A DNA stretch of 64,000 nt from Janthinobacterium sp. BJB426 (GCF_002735705.1 NZ_PDZL01000011.1:124001-188000); one strand, 5' to 3'; counted from the stretch's first letter, positions 46,137 to 56,900 are shown. The notes: a model not told the origin generated them from the letters alone. Numbers and translations: made by a program.

Positions 46137-46979
46137 TTATATTCTCCTGGATTCCCGCTCCGCCAGGTAGCGCGCCGGCGGCTTGCCCACCGCCTTGCGG
46201 AACATGGTGACAAAACCGCTGGTATTTTCATAGCCGAGTTCCAGTGCCACCGCTTTCACGCTGTGGCCTTGCGCCAGTCGTTGCAAGGCAAGGATGACGT
46301 GCAATTGCCGACGCCAGCGGCCCACGCTCATGCCCATTTCTTCCAAGGACTGCCGGGTCATGCTGCGCTCGCTCATGCCGATGCGGCTGGCCCATTCGGC
46401 CAGGGTGCTTTTATCGGCAGGCTGCGCCAGCAGCAGGGCGGCCAGGCAGCGCAAACGCGCATCGTGCGGCATCGGCAAATGCAAGTCTTCCACGGGCGCG
46501 GCCGCCAGTTCATCGAGCAGGGTGAGCACGAGGCGTTCCTGCGCGCCCTGCAGCGCGGCCAGAGTGGGAAAACCGGCCGCCTTGGTGATCAGTTCGCGCA
46601 GCAGCGGCGAAACGGCCACGGTGCAGCAGACGGCCGGCAAGGCCGGCGCCATGGCCGGCTCGACAAACAGGCAATAGCATTCCGCCTCGCCCACGCCCTG
46701 CGCCGAATGCATCAGGCCGCCCGGTATCCACACGGCGCACTGCGGCGGCACGATCCACACGCCGCTTTCCACCTCGCAATGAATCACGCCCCGCGTGGCA
46801 TACAGCAACTGCCCCTTGCGGTGCTGGTGCGGCGCCTGCTCGGCATCCTCGGGCACGCTGGCCAGGCCCACGGCCAGCAGGGGACGCAGCACGCCATCGA
46901 CATCGAAATCGAGGATGGAGGCGTCATCGTCCAGGCCCAGGTGGGCCGTCAGCATGCTGGGCAAGAGGGGATGGGGCAT
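46137..46979 (-). CDS. AraC-family transcriptional regulator (cupin sensor domain)
   Basis: 280 residues. N-terminal cupin-like ligand domain (HQHRKGQLLYATRGVIHCEVESG; VPPQCAVWIPGGLMH) and C-terminal paired helix-turn-helix: LAEWASRIGMSERSMTRQ (~residues 190-210) and VKAVALELGYENTSGFVTMFRKAVGKPPARYL (~240-272). Binding of a small ligand or the state of the cupin would set DNA binding. It starts divergently from the 145-residue unknown gene, a possible target. The ribosome site is unclear. Confidence 0.92.
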   Translation of the reverse strand: MPHPLLPSMLTAHLGLDDDASILDFDVDGVLRPLLAVGLASVPEDAEQAPHQHRKGQLLYATRGVIHCEVESGVWIVPPQCAVWIPGGLMHSAQGVGEAECYCLFVEPAMAPALPAVCCTVAVSPLLRELITKAAGFPTLAALQGAQERLVLTLLDELAAAPVEDLHLPMPHDARLRCLAALLLAQPADKSTLAEWASRIGMSERSMTRQSLEEMGMSVGRWRRQLHVILALQRLAQGHSVKAVALELGYENTSGFVTMFRKAVGKPPARYLAERESRRI

Positions 46980-47147
46980 GGGAAGACTTTGGCTGGATTG
47001 AATAATATTGTGGCTATTTTATGCAATGACGCGCAATGCCGCCAACGCTATCGTATGGGCATCCGCAGCCCCGCTTCAACGGCAACCGCCGCCGCCCGTG
47101 TTCTGATGAAGGTGAGGAGGAACGGCAACCCCTTGAAGGAGTCTCCC

Positions 47148-47585
47148 ATGCAACTCGATATCACCGATTTCCCCCTCGTCTGGATGCGCCGCGACAACGC
47201 CGCCAGCAGCCCCGACGATGCCTTGTTCGCCCAGTTCGAGGACTTGCTGGCGCGCCAGCAGGCGTTTGTGATTCTCAGCGAAGAAGGCCTGGACGAGGAT
47301 GGGCATGACCATCCGCAGGAAGAGCGCAAGCGCGCCGTGCTGTGGATGAAGCGGCACAAGGCCGCCTTGCGCGCGTATATCCAGGGCATGGTGCTGGTCG
47401 AACCGAGCGCCGCCAGGCGCCTGGCCGGCAAGGCCTTCGCCGTCATGTTCGGCCAGTTCTGGGGCTACCCTTTACACTTTGGCACCAGTCGCGACGACGC
47501 GCTCGACATCGCGCAGCATTTGCTCAGGGCCTGGCTACCGCCGCGGCTGCCGCCAGGTGACGGCAGCTCGGCCGCGCATCAGTAG
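47148..47585 (+). CDS. Hypothetical protein, 145 residues
   Basis: Start set by AAGGAG 7 bases before the ATG. Opening MQLDITDFPLVWMRRDNA, then a helical middle with EERKRAVLWMKRHKAALRAYIQGMVLVEPS and KAFAVMFGQFWGYPLHFGTS. No signal peptide, membrane segment or known motif. I believe similar small proteins exist in Burkholderiales but assign no function. Divergent from the AraC regulator (168 bases between starts), so probably under its control (inference). Its 3' end overlaps the convergent 121-residue gene by 7 bases. Confidence 0.75.
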   Translation: MQLDITDFPLVWMRRDNAASSPDDALFAQFEDLLARQQAFVILSEEGLDEDGHDHPQEERKRAVLWMKRHKAALRAYIQGMVLVEPSAARRLAGKAFAVMFGQFWGYPLHFGTSRDDALDIAQHLLRAWLPPRLPPGDGSSAAHQ

Positions 47586-47944
47586 CGGTAGTCGTTGATG
47601 AAATGCTTGGTGAAGTTGTACTTGCTGCCACCGTCGAGCAAGTCGACCAGGCGTTTCGGCGCCGAAGCCGACATGAAGGCGTCGGCCGCGCCGCCCGTGC
47701 TGCGGAATTTCATGCCGGGGCTGAGAATCTGGTTGGCGCCGATTTTCAGGTGCTGGAAACTTTTCGTTTTCTCATTGTTGAGGATGAAGTGCAGTTCCTG
47801 CTTGAATGTCAGGAAGGGGATCTTCAGCCACCAGCCTTCGTCGGTGCCATAGCTGGCGACGCTGGCAAAATGCGTGTTCTTGTCCGTCAGGGTGGGTTTG
47901 CCCAGGCGGTCGTTGATGCGTTTCATGGCTTCATTCTTGGTCAT
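47579..47944 (-). CDS. Hypothetical protein, 121 residues
   Basis: Start at MTKNEAMKRINDRLGKPTLT; the frame stays open 19 codons upstream but without a better site, and the ribosome site is weak (GAAAG). A small, basic, soluble protein with ASYGTDEGWWLKIPFLTF and a C-terminal KYNFTKHFINDYRY. No recognised domain. Composition is less GC-rich than neighbours, and Lys and Asn are common. It runs convergent to the 145-residue gene with a 7-base overlap, so the two are not co-transcribed. Confidence 0.65.
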   Translation of the reverse strand: MTKNEAMKRINDRLGKPTLTDKNTHFASVASYGTDEGWWLKIPFLTFKQELHFILNNEKTKSFQHLKIGANQILSPGMKFRSTGGAADAFMSASAPKRLVDLLDGGSKYNFTKHFINDYRY

Positions 47945-48257
47945 GCTGTGCTTTCGTGATTCATTGAATATACGGCGTGCATTTTGACACACGCACGCCA
48001 CTCCCGCCTGCCTTGCCAGCGCCTATCTGCGTGCTTTTTTACTGCAATGCAGCATCAATTCTCATCAATTGTCGCAACGCATTAACAACACCGGGCAAAA
48101 ATCATTGCTTCCCGGCATTGTAAATGTCGGTCGTTCGAGCGTATGCTGGAGTCGTCTGAACGGTGCCGCCAGAGTACCGTCGCCGCCGCATTCCTGGCCG
48201 TAGAGCCGGAAGCGGGCTACACCCCCATCGCCGCAAATCTACAGTCGGAGACACAGC
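47945..48257. other. Intergenic region upstream of the first chemoreceptor
   Basis: 313 bases. I looked for a sigma-28 (FliA) promoter (TAAA-N15-GCCGATAA) and found no convincing match. No tRNA, repeat or further gene is seen. GGAGA before the chemoreceptor ATG is the only clear signal. Confidence 0.5.
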
Positions 48258-49904
48258 ATGAAGAAATTGACGTTCCAGCAGAAGTTATGGATCCCCCTGA
48301 TTTGCAGCCTGTTGTGCATCACCGTTATTTTTGTCTATAACGCCCTGGAAGTGCGCAAGATCCGCATCGAGGAGCGCAGCGCCGACTTGAGCAATGCCGC
48401 CGACCTGGGCCTGGGCGCCGTCAAGATGTTCGGCGACCTGGCCGCCAGCGGCGCCTTGACGAAGGAAGAGGCGCAAAAGCAGGCTACGGCCGTCATCAAG
48501 AGCATGCGTTTCGGCGAGACCGGTTATTTGTCCATCATCAACCTCGATGCCGTCGTCGTGATGAATCCCGCCGCGCCGCAAACCGATGGCAAGAACATGT
48601 CGGACTTCAAGGATGCCAACGGCACCTATCTGTACCGCGACATCGTTACCGTCGGCAAGAGCGATGCGGGCAAGGGTTTCGTTCACTATTATTTCCCCCG
48701 TCCGGGCCAGAAAACCCCCGAACCGAAGATGAGCCGCGTGGTGGCCTACAAGCCATGGGCCTGGACCCTGGTGGTGGGCGTGTACATGGATGATATCGAT
48801 GCGGCCTTCCGCCAGTCGCTGCTGACCTCGCTGGGCGTGCTGGTACTGGTGTGTGCGCTGCTGGCGGCCGTCGTCGTCGTGATCAACCGCAGCCTGCGCC
48901 ATGCGCTGGGCGGCGATCCCGAGTATGCGGCCGACGTGGCCGAAAAGATCGCGAATAACGATTTGAGCGGCGTCGTGCGCACGCATGCCAACGACCGCCA
49001 CAGCGTGCTGTACGCGATGAAAACCATGCAGACCAATCTGGTCGATGCGATCAGCGAAATCCGCCACAGCGCCGAGACGATTGCCACCGCGTCGAGCGAG
49101 ATTGCCAGCGGCAATATGGACTTGTCGGCGCGCACGGAAATGCAAGCCAGTTCGCTGGAAGAAACGGCCGCCTCGATGGAGGAATTGACCTCGACCGTGA
49201 CGCAAAACGCGGGCAACGCCGTGCAGGCGAATGAACTGGCGCAGTCCGCTTCCGCCGTGGCCCGTCAGGGCGGCGCCGTGGTGGCGCAAGTGATCGGCAC
49301 GATGGACACCATCAACGCCTCGTCGCGCAAGATCGTCGACATCATCGGCGTCATCGATGGTATTGCCTTCCAGACAAATATCCTGGCCCTCAACGCGGCC
49401 GTGGAAGCAGCGCGTGCCGGCGAACAGGGACGCGGCTTTGCCGTCGTGGCGTCGGAAGTGCGCAACCTGGCGCAACGGTCCGCTGGCGCAGCGAAGGAAA
49501 TCAAGGAACTCATCGGCGCTTCCGTCGACAGCATCGCCGCCGGCAGCACCCTCGTCGCACAGGCGGGCACGACGATGGATCAGGTGGTCGCTTCCGTGTC
49601 GCGCGTGACCGACATCATGGCCGACATCACGGCCGCCTCGCACGAGCAAAGCACGGGCATCGGCCACGTCAACCAGGCGATTACGGAGATGGATAGCGTG
49701 ACGCAGCAAAATGCGGCACTGGTGGAAGAGGCGGCGGCGGCGGCGTCGAGCATGCAGGACCAGGCGGCCGTGCTGGCGCAACTGGTGGCCCGCTTCAAAC
49801 TGTCGGCGCAAGAGTCGGGAACATCGCCGCGCCTGGCGGCCACTTCGGCTGGCGCGCCACGCGCCGTGGCGAAAAAGCCGCTGCGCAGCCTGGCGGCGCG
49901 CTAA
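48258..49904 (+). CDS. Methyl-accepting chemotaxis protein with periplasmic single Cache domain
   Basis: 548 residues. Membrane segments at ~10-27 ([17 protein letters not shown]) and ~188-210 ([21 protein letters not shown]). The periplasmic part is a Cache_2-type sensor ([39 protein letters not shown]), a type that usually binds small carboxylates. A HAMP linker and the signalling hairpin ([20 protein letters not shown]) follow. No W-x-x-F tether at the C-terminus (ends RSLAAR), unlike the other chemoreceptor in this window. It ends 4 bases from the convergent lipoprotein gene. Confidence 0.95.
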   Translation: MKKLTFQQKLWIPLICSLLCITVIFVYNALEVRKIRIEERSADLSNAADLGLGAVKMFGDLAASGALTKEEAQKQATAVIKSMRFGETGYLSIINLDAVVVMNPAAPQTDGKNMSDFKDANGTYLYRDIVTVGKSDAGKGFVHYYFPRPGQKTPEPKMSRVVAYKPWAWTLVVGVYMDDIDAAFRQSLLTSLGVLVLVCALLAAVVVVINRSLRHALGGDPEYAADVAEKIANNDLSGVVRTHANDRHSVLYAMKTMQTNLVDAISEIRHSAETIATASSEIASGNMDLSARTEMQASSLEETAASMEELTSTVTQNAGNAVQANELAQSASAVARQGGAVVAQVIGTMDTINASSRKIVDIIGVIDGIAFQTNILALNAAVEAARAGEQGRGFAVVASEVRNLAQRSAGAAKEIKELIGASVDSIAAGSTLVAQAGTTMDQVVASVSRVTDIMADITAASHEQSTGIGHVNQAITEMDSVTQQNAALVEEAAAAASSMQDQAAVLAQLVARFKLSAQESGTSPRLAATSAGAPRAVAKKPLRSLAAR

Positions 49905-49908
49905 GGAC

Positions 49909-50334
49909 TTATTGGGCTGGTGCCGCCGCTTGCGGCGCCGGTTCGAATTCCAGCTTGTCATCAACGACCACGAATTGCCCGACCGGCTGGCCCAGGTCGG
50001 CTTTCGGGTCGTTTTCCATTTCCGTCAGTTCATTGCAGGTATTCGTTTCCGCCTGCCACAGCTGCTTGCCCATGCGGATATTCCACAAGCCATCGCCAGC
50101 CGCAAACAGCTCGACGGTGATGTCGGCCGGTGCATCCGTCGACAGGGTATGCAGGCGCTGGCATTGCGGCAAATTGGTCGCCATCAGCTGCACTTCCACG
50201 GTATCTTGCCAAAAATAACGTTGCTGACGGCGCACGGTCAGGGAATGGTCTTGCCCATCGAACATGTAGATGGCGAAGTCCTGGACACAGCCTGACAGCA
50301 GGACGGACAGCGTGACGATCAGGAGTTTGCGCAT
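49909..50334 (-). CDS. Small putative lipoprotein
   Basis: 141 residues. Lipobox LLSGC at residues ~12-16 after MRKLLIVTLSV, so membrane-anchored. The mature part is beta-rich with Cys in QCQRL and NTCNE (a possible disulfide) and ends in an Ala/Pro tail. I recognise no family. The start at MRKLL is chosen for the signal sequence; the open frame upstream is Arg/Lys-rich and unlikely to be translated. Convergent with the chemoreceptor. Confidence 0.72.
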   Translation of the reverse strand: MRKLLIVTLSVLLSGCVQDFAIYMFDGQDHSLTVRRQQRYFWQDTVEVQLMATNLPQCQRLHTLSTDAPADITVELFAAGDGLWNIRMGKQLWQAETNTCNELTEMENDPKADLGQPVGQFVVVDDKLEFEPAPQAAAPAQ

Positions 50335-50511
50335 GGTCGGCTTTCTTGGTTGGTGCTCGGGAATGTCGGGATGCCTGCGTGACGGCGCTAGTGGGTGCTT
50401 GCGCCGTCTTGTTTTCCGCTTACGTGGCATTATATCCATGCATATCAGTTGCGGCGCGACAATAGTTATGCCAAGTGCGCCTGCCCCACTTATCTACCTG
50501 GAAAGACCACG

Positions 50512-51210
50512 ATGATCGACCTGTATTACTGGACCACGCCCAACGGGCACAAAGTGACGATGTTCCTGGAAGAAGCGGGCATCCCCTATAACATCATTCC
50601 CGTGCATATCGGCAAGGGCGACCAGTTCAAGCCCGAATTTCTCGCCATCGCGCCGAACAACCGCATCCCCGCCATCGTCGACCAGGCGCCGGAAGATGGC
50701 GGTGCACCGCTGTCCCTGTTCGAGTCGGGCGCGATTTTGCAATACCTGGCCGAGAAAAGCGGGCAATTCCTGCCGGTGGATGTGCGGGGACGTGCCGAAG
50801 TCATGCAGTGGCTGTTCTGGCAAATGGGCGGCCTTGGCCCCATGGCCGGGCAAAACCACCATTTCGTGCAGTACGCGCCCGAGCCCATCGATTACGCCAT
50901 CACGCGCTACGTCAACGAAACGAACCGGCTATACGGCGTGCTGAACAAGCGCCTGGCGGACCGCGAATTCGTGGCCGGCGACAGCTATTCCATCGCCGAC
51001 ATGGCGATCTACCCGTGGATCGTGCCGCACGCACGCCAGCGCCAGAAGCTGGAAGACTTCCCGCACCTGGCGCGCTGGTTCGCCGCCATTGCTGCCCGTC
51101 CCGCCACCGTGCGCGCGTATGCGCGGGCGGCTGAAATCAATGTGCAACCGACCGTCAGCGGCGACGCGAAAAGCGTGCTGTTCGGACAGACGGCGAAGAC
51201 GCTCGGTTAA
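50512..51210 (+). CDS. yfcG: Glutathione S-transferase-family disulfide oxidoreductase, YfcG type
   Basis: 232 residues. The thioredoxin-like N-terminus has TTPNGHKVTMFLEEAG (the Thr/Asn site used by Nu-class GSTs), FLAIAPNNRIPAIVD and LFESGAILQYLAEKSG; the helical C-terminus has WLFWQMGGLGPMAGQNHHF and YSIADMAIYPW. These match E. coli YfcG, which reduces disulfides using two glutathiones and has weak transferase activity. Cytoplasmic. Start at MIDLYYW, as in YfcG. Ends 3 bases from the convergent hiuH stop. Confidence 0.9.
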   Translation: MIDLYYWTTPNGHKVTMFLEEAGIPYNIIPVHIGKGDQFKPEFLAIAPNNRIPAIVDQAPEDGGAPLSLFESGAILQYLAEKSGQFLPVDVRGRAEVMQWLFWQMGGLGPMAGQNHHFVQYAPEPIDYAITRYVNETNRLYGVLNKRLADREFVAGDSYSIADMAIYPWIVPHARQRQKLEDFPHLARWFAAIAARPATVRAYARAAEINVQPTVSGDAKSVLFGQTAKTLG

Positions 51211-51212
51211 AC

Positions 51213-51620
51213 TTAATTTCCTCGGTAGGTTGAAAAACCGAAAGGGCTGAGCAGCAAGGGAATGTGATAGTGCTGGTCAGTCTTTTCCACGTGAAATTGC
51301 ACAGGAATTTCCGGGAAAAACGTTTCCTGTTTCAGGCGTGCATAGTGCTCGCCTGTCTTGAACACGATGCGGTAATCACCCGCCTGCATGGCGATATTTT
51401 CCGGATACATGGCCGCGATGCGCCCCTGCCCATTCGTCACGCCACTGCCCAGTTGTTGCCAGCCGTCGCCCTGCTTGTGCTCCAGGGTGACCGTCACGCC
51501 CGCCGTCGGCTGGCCGCTCTGCAAGTCGAGGATGTGCACGCTCAGGGGATTGGCGGCTTGCGCCATGGCGCACAGGCAGGTGCAGGCGAGCAGGATGCTG
51601 CCGGGAAGAATGGATTTCAT
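51213..51620 (-). CDS. hiuH: Periplasmic 5-hydroxyisourate hydrolase (transthyretin-like)
   Basis: 135 residues. Signal peptide to ~23 (LLACTCLCAMAQA), so exported like E. coli HiuH/YedX. Catalytic pattern: LSVHILDLQSGQP (His), a mid-protein Arg in ARLKQE, and the C-terminal HYHIPLLLSPFGFSTYRG; the usual final Ser of YRGS is Asn. Hydrolyses 5-hydroxyisourate to OHCU in urate breakdown. No other urate genes lie here. It starts divergently from a two-component system, as in E. coli hiuH-hprRS. Confidence 0.92.
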   Translation of the reverse strand: MKSILPGSILLACTCLCAMAQAANPLSVHILDLQSGQPTAGVTVTLEHKQGDGWQQLGSGVTNGQGRIAAMYPENIAMQAGDYRIVFKTGEHYARLKQETFFPEIPVQFHVEKTDQHYHIPLLLSPFGFSTYRGN

Positions 51621-51687
51621 GCGTTTTTCCGTTGAGTGCAATGGCCCCAGTATGGCCAGTATTGCTCTACGAGAAGATGATCGCCAC

Positions 51688-51703
51688 ATGACATTTTTAT
51701 CAT
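51688..51703. promoter_or_regulatory. Candidate CusR/HprR-type palindrome between hiuH and the response regulator
   Basis: ATGACATTTTTATCAT: half-sites ATGACA and TATCAT around TTTT, near the ATGACA-N4-TGTCAT pattern bound by copper and HprR-type regulators. 68 bases from hiuH and 57 from the regulator start. Confidence 0.5.
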
Positions 51704-51759
51704 CCGCGGCCGTGTGTGCGCGGCGTAGAATGGTTTCATATTCTCTTTAGAAAGTGGCC

Positions 51760-52470
51760 ATGCGTATCCTGGTAATTGAAGACGAACCGAAGACGGGCGA
51801 CTATTTGCTGCGCGGTCTGGCCGAGTCCGGCTTTACGGTGAGCCTGGCGCGCAATGGTCGCGATGGCTTGCACATGGCAAGTACGGAGTCACCCGACCTC
51901 ATCGTGCTCGACGTCATGCTGCCTATCATGGATGGCTGGCAAGTCTTGCGCGCGCTGCGGCTGCAGGAGGGGGGCGCGGACGTGCCCGTGATTTTCCTCA
52001 CGGCGCGCGACGAGGTGCAGGACCGCGTGAAAGGGCTGGAACTGGGCGCCGATGATTACCTGGTGAAACCATTCGCCTTTGCGGAACTGGTGGCGCGCAT
52101 CCGTACCCTGCTGCGGCGCGGGCCGCCGCGCGAAGACGACGTCATCCGCATCGGCGACATGGAAATCGATGTGATGAAACGCAAGGTCAGCCGCCAAGGC
52201 CAGCGCATCACCCTGACGGCCAAGGAATTCGGTTTACTACACCTGTTGGCGCTGCGCCAGGGCGAGGTCTTGTCGCGCGCCATCATCGCTTCGCAAGTGT
52301 GGGACATCAATTTCGAGAGCGACACCAATGTCATCGACGCGGCCATCCGCCGCCTGCGCAGCAAGCTCGACGATCCGTTCGAACCCAAGCTGATCCACAC
52401 CTTGCGGGGCATGGGTTATGTCTGCGAATTGCGCGCGCCCACGGCGCCTGACAACGGCGCCGCCCCATGA
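51760..52470 (+). CDS. OmpR/PhoB-type response regulator (HprR/CusR-like)
   Basis: 236 residues. Receiver domain with acidic pocket IEDEP (~8-12), phospho-acceptor Asp in [13 protein letters not shown] (~51) and Lys in [10 protein letters not shown] (~101); C-terminal winged helix with [22 protein letters not shown] and [15 protein letters not shown]. Subgroup of heavy-metal or oxidant regulators (CusR, CopR, CzcR, HprR). Start ATG at 51760 (a GTG two codons earlier is possible). Its stop overlaps the kinase start (ATGA). Control of hiuH is likely by context. Confidence 0.92.
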   Translation: MRILVIEDEPKTGDYLLRGLAESGFTVSLARNGRDGLHMASTESPDLIVLDVMLPIMDGWQVLRALRLQEGGADVPVIFLTARDEVQDRVKGLELGADDYLVKPFAFAELVARIRTLLRRGPPREDDVIRIGDMEIDVMKRKVSRQGQRITLTAKEFGLLHLLALRQGEVLSRAIIASQVWDINFESDTNVIDAAIRRLRSKLDDPFEPKLIHTLRGMGYVCELRAPTAPDNGAAP

Positions 52471-53882
52471 CGCTGGCGCAACTCCGCCGCTCGCTGACCC
52501 TGCGCGTCACGCTCGTCTTCGTGCTGATCGTGGCCCTCGTGTCGGCCGGGCTGGGCATGCATTTGTACCGTTCATTCGTGGCGGAAATCGAGCGCCGCGA
52601 CGACATTTTATTATTGGGGAAATTGCGGCAGATCCAGCAGTTGCTGGGCAATGCGGGCACCCTCGACATCATCCGCGAGCGGCCTCAGTATTTCCGCGAC
52701 ACCATGAGCGGGCAAGAAAATTCCCTGGTGCGCATCGTGCGCGCCGATGGCACGCGTTTGATCGATGTCAATCCGAACGGCGAGACGGTGGCGCATGCTG
52801 TTCCTGTCGCCGTCGATGCGCCCGTGACGGACAGCGCCATCGTCAGCTGGACCAGCCGCGACGGCTATCCGGCCAGGGTCGTTGCTGCCAGCGCGCGCAT
52901 CGGCGAGCCGGCGCAGATGGCCGACATCTCCGTCGCCCGGGTCTATGGCGACCGCACGGCCATGTTTGCCGCCTACCGCTGGCAGATCGTCGTCTCGGTG
53001 GCCGTCAGCGCGCTGGTGGCGGCACTGCTGGCGAGCTTGATGCTGCTGCGGGGATTGCGGCCGCTGCGCAATATCGCGGCCCATGCGGCCCTCGTGCGGC
53101 CGGGCAAGCTGGAGCAGCAACTCGATGCGCGCGGCGCGCCGAGCGAGCTGCTGCCGCTGATCCAGGCCCTGAACGCCATGCTGGCGCGGCTGCAGGAAGG
53201 CTATGCGCGGCTGTCGCAGTTTTCCGCCGACCTGGCGCATGAATTCCGCACGCCCGTCACCAATCTGCTGGGACAAAGCCAGGTGATGCTGGCCCGCCCG
53301 CGCAGTGCGCACGAGTATGAACAGCTGGTGTCGTCGAATGTGGAAGAGCTGGAACGGCTGTCGCGCATGATCGACAGCATGCTGTTTCTGGCGCGCGCGC
53401 AGCAGGATGAAATGGTACTCGTCAAACAGGTCTTGCCCGTACAGGACGAGTTTTTAAGGCTGGCCGATTTCTTTGAGGGCCTGGCCGAGGAGCGCGAGCT
53501 GGCGCTGGCTTGCCACGGCAGCGGCAATGTGACGGCCGAGCCGCAACTGCTGCGCCGCGCGCTGGGCAATCTGCTGTCGAACGCCATCCGCCACGCGGCA
53601 CCCGGCAGCACGATTTTATTGCGCGCTCACGCGACGAACGAGGGCGTGGAATTGAGCGTGAGCAACCTGGGCCCCGCCATCCCCGCGCGCCACTTGCCGC
53701 ACCTGTTCGAGCGTTTTTATCGCGCCGACCCGGCCCGCAGCGATTCGGCCGCTTCCACAGGCCTGGGCCTGGCCATCGTCACGGCCATCATGCAATTGCA
53801 TGGCGGCAGCGCGACGGTCGCGTCGGATGCGGCCGCCACGACATTTACCCTCACGTTTCCAACGCAGCGTAGGTTGGATTAG
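52467..53882 (+). CDS. Heavy-metal/oxidant-type sensor histidine kinase (HprS/CusS-like)
   Basis: 471 residues. Membrane segments at ~12-32 ([20 protein letters not shown]) and ~170-195 ([20 protein letters not shown]) enclose a ~135-residue periplasmic sensor. HAMP, then HisKA with phospho-His in [16 protein letters not shown] (near 258) and ATPase motifs [10 protein letters not shown] and [10 protein letters not shown]. The periplasmic part has no obvious metal-binding His or Met cluster, which favours an oxidant-sensing HprS-like role over copper (weak). Translationally coupled to the regulator. A palindromic repeat overlaps its last codons. Confidence 0.92.
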   Translation: MTLAQLRRSLTLRVTLVFVLIVALVSAGLGMHLYRSFVAEIERRDDILLLGKLRQIQQLLGNAGTLDIIRERPQYFRDTMSGQENSLVRIVRADGTRLIDVNPNGETVAHAVPVAVDAPVTDSAIVSWTSRDGYPARVVAASARIGEPAQMADISVARVYGDRTAMFAAYRWQIVVSVAVSALVAALLASLMLLRGLRPLRNIAAHAALVRPGKLEQQLDARGAPSELLPLIQALNAMLARLQEGYARLSQFSADLAHEFRTPVTNLLGQSQVMLARPRSAHEYEQLVSSNVEELERLSRMIDSMLFLARAQQDEMVLVKQVLPVQDEFLRLADFFEGLAEERELALACHGSGNVTAEPQLLRRALGNLLSNAIRHAAPGSTILLRAHATNEGVELSVSNLGPAIPARHLPHLFERFYRADPARSDSAASTGLGLAIVTAIMQLHGGSATVASDAAATTFTLTFPTQRRLD

Positions 53883-53981
53883 CGGGGCGAAGCCACGCGT
53901 CATCCGACAATATTGTTGGCGTTGGCTGTGTCGGATTACGGTCCTGCGGACCTCGGCGGCCTCACCTAATCCGACCTACGC
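53867..53981. repeat. Palindromic repeat element, about 115 bp
   Basis: Outer arms GCGTAGGTTGGATTAG and CTAATCCGACCTACGC pair with one G-T mismatch; the interior also has GTCATCCGACA and TGTCGGATTAC paired. The whole is an imperfect long hairpin of the kind dispersed in proteobacterial genomes (GTAGGTCGGATTAG-type ends). Its left arm contains the kinase stop codon. Confidence 0.75.
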
Positions 53982-53997
53982 AGCTGACCTTCCCCGT

Positions 53998-56900
53998 TTA
54001 GCCCATTTCTACCAAAAACTCATGCATGCCCGTATGCGGCAACTGCGCACACGCTGGCGCAAAGTGAGGCAACTGCCCCCACAGCTGCGGGTTGCCGACG
54101 ATGTACACATAATGCTGCGCGCGCGTCAGGGCCACGTTGAGCAGGTTCGGCGTGGCGGCAGCCCATTGCGCCGCGCCTACCGTGCTGTCGTCGGCGCCGA
54201 GAACCAGCATCACCACGCTTTGCTCCTTGCCCTGGAAGGTGTGCACGGTGCCCACCATCTGGCTGCTCCACTGGCGCAATTCGCGCGCCGTCGGCGCCTT
54301 GCCGTAGCCGAGGCGGCGGTCCCAGTCCATGTCGACGATGCGCGAGCGCAATTCGTTGCGCACGGCCTTGAACGGCGTAATCACATACATGTCGGGCAGC
54401 TTGCCGTCGCGGCGATACAGTTTCAGCAGCACTTCCAGCACGAAATCGAGCTGCACCGGCACCACCTGCTTGTAGCTGACGGGGCCGACGGCGTCGATCC
54501 AGTGGCTGGCGCCCCGCGTCAGGCCCCGCGCGCCAGCCGGCGGCATGCGGTCAGCTAAGCCATAGACCATCTTGTCTTCGTAGGCGATGCTGTTGGCCAG
54601 CGAGAACATCGGTTCCACGCAGCGGCGGTGCACGCGCAGGGGGCTGCCGATCCACAGCGGCTGTGCGCTGCCGGTGCCGACAGTCGCGCCATAGCGGTTG
54701 GCCTTGTCCGCCAGTGTCTGCACGGAAACGGACGTTGGCGCATAGCTGCCATCCTGTGTGTGCGGCGACAGGGCGGACAGGGTTTGCACGAGGCGGCCCG
54801 GTACCGTGAACACGGGTTCGATCTGCAGCGGGTCGCCCACGACGACGGCGCGCTTGGCGCGCCACAGGCTGCCCAGCGCCGCTTGCGGCACGGCCTGGCC
54901 CGCCTCATCGATGAACAGCCAGCCCAGCGATTCGGGACCCATGCCCTGGAACTGGCGCGCGAACGAGGCAAACGTCGTCGACACGACGGGCACTACCATG
55001 AACAGGCTGTGCCAGACCATGGCGATGTGCGACTGGTCATAGGCGCGCTTGTTTTTCAGCAATTTCGACACGGCCAGCAAGTTGCCGCCAAAGCCGGGAC
55101 CGCCCTTCTTTGCCACTTCCGCCAGCCACGCTTCATGCAGGGCCAGGGCCTTGGCGAACAGGCGCGAGCGCAGGCGGGCCAGGGCCGGTTCATGCCACAG
55201 GCCGCCAATTTGCAGGGCGTCGCCGTCCAGCTCGTCCAGGCTCGCCGGCGCGATAATGGTGGGGAAACGCATGCGCGCGCGGCGCAGCAGCTCCGTGCTG
55301 TCATCCCATTCGCGCTGGCGCGATTGCGCCGTGCGCAGGGCGATGTGCAGGGTATTGCGGGCGCGCTCGCAGCGCGGCTCCAGCTCGCCCTTGAGCAGCA
55401 GCTTGATGGCGGACACGTCGCGCGCAGCCTGGCGTTGTGCTTCGGCATTGGCCACGACGGCCTCTTTGTAGGCGCGCGCCGGTGCCGTGCGGAACAGCCG
55501 GGCAAAGAAACCGGGCTGCGTCAGCGCCACCAGGCGTTCCTCTTCCAGCAATTCCTTCTTGCTGGCGAGCAGGGTGTCCTGCTGCGCCAGTGCGTTGGAC
55601 AGGGCGCCATTCGCCGCATCCATTTCTTGTTCTGCAGCGATCAGCGCTTGCTGGCTGGCCTCGATGAAATCGGCTTCCGTGCAGGTGCCCACGGCTTGCC
55701 ACAGGGCCGCGTATTGGGCGTGCTCGGCCAGGGCCTTTTCCACCACGTGTTCCGTCTCGCGAAACTCGCGCGCCGCCTGGGCGAAGCTGACGCCCTGGTA
55801 GCTGGCCAGCCATTGGCGGATATTTTGCGCATTCGGTGTCTTGCGCGCCGTGGTCTTGTCCCAGTCATCGTCGTAGAAATTGCTGACGAAGCGGCGGCGG
55901 TTGGCGCTGTTGCCCAGCGCACAGGACATCATGCCCCATGGCGCTTCCGCCTCGCTCAAGGCGCGGTTGGCACCATTGCCGTCGGCCACGACCCGGCGCG
56001 CCACGCTTTCAAAGTAACGCGTGCGCGCCCATTCCTTGCCTAGCTGCTTCGGTTTCGGGAGGTCGCCGGAAATGTTTTCCACCGCCGCATTGTTCGACGA
56101 AGCGACGACCATTTCAAAGCCCGTCAGTTCCGGGCGCAAGCGCGCGATGGTGATCGGGTCGCGCACGCCTTCGAAGGCCACGGCCACCTTGCCGATGAAG
56201 GCGTCGCCGGCGCGGTCCAGGCAGGACAGCACGCTGGCGCGGCGCACGATGTTGTCGGCGAACAATTCGCGCAACAAGGTCGTCTTGCCCGTGCCCGGCG
56301 GACCATTGACGGAAAAGATGCCCCGCTCGCTCAAGCCCGTGCGCGCGCCGTGGATGGCGAACTGCTGCATCAGGCTCATGGCGTAGCTGGCGTCTTCCAG
56401 CCAGTGGCCCCGGTTCATGTTGGCCGGATTGAGCATGGCGGCCAGCGCCTGGCGTCCGGCCGAGCTGTACAGGTCAATGCGCTCGTCCTGCGCCAGCGGC
56501 GTCAGGTAGGCGGCCACCGTCGCGGGCAACTTGCCGCCACGCAAGGCACGGATGATCTGTTCCAGGTCGTCCAGGTAAAAACTGTTGAGGATATCGATCG
56601 AGGGTTCCACTGCGTCGCCGAAGTCCAGGCTGCGGTTCTGGCTGGACTCCAGTGCATCGGCGTCCGCCACGGCCGCGCGTTTCTTGCGCGTGCGCAATTC
56701 CAGCACGGCCAGCGGCTGGCTGGCGGATGGGTGGAAACCGGCCCAGTCGCGCAGCAGGTCGGCCAGGGCCGCGATTTCCATGCCGGACAGGGGCGATGAG
56801 ACATTGCCCGCTTCGTCCGTCACCTGCTGCGGGGCACGAGCGGCGGCGAAGTTGCGCAGGCTGTCTTGCAGCGCCAGCTGGCTGTCGCTGAAGGCATCCA

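Noticed and set aside
47945..48257. Sigma-28 promoter for the first chemoreceptor
   Set aside because: No stretch fits the TAAA-N15-GCCGATAA pattern; the same holds for 59218-59424 before the second receptor.
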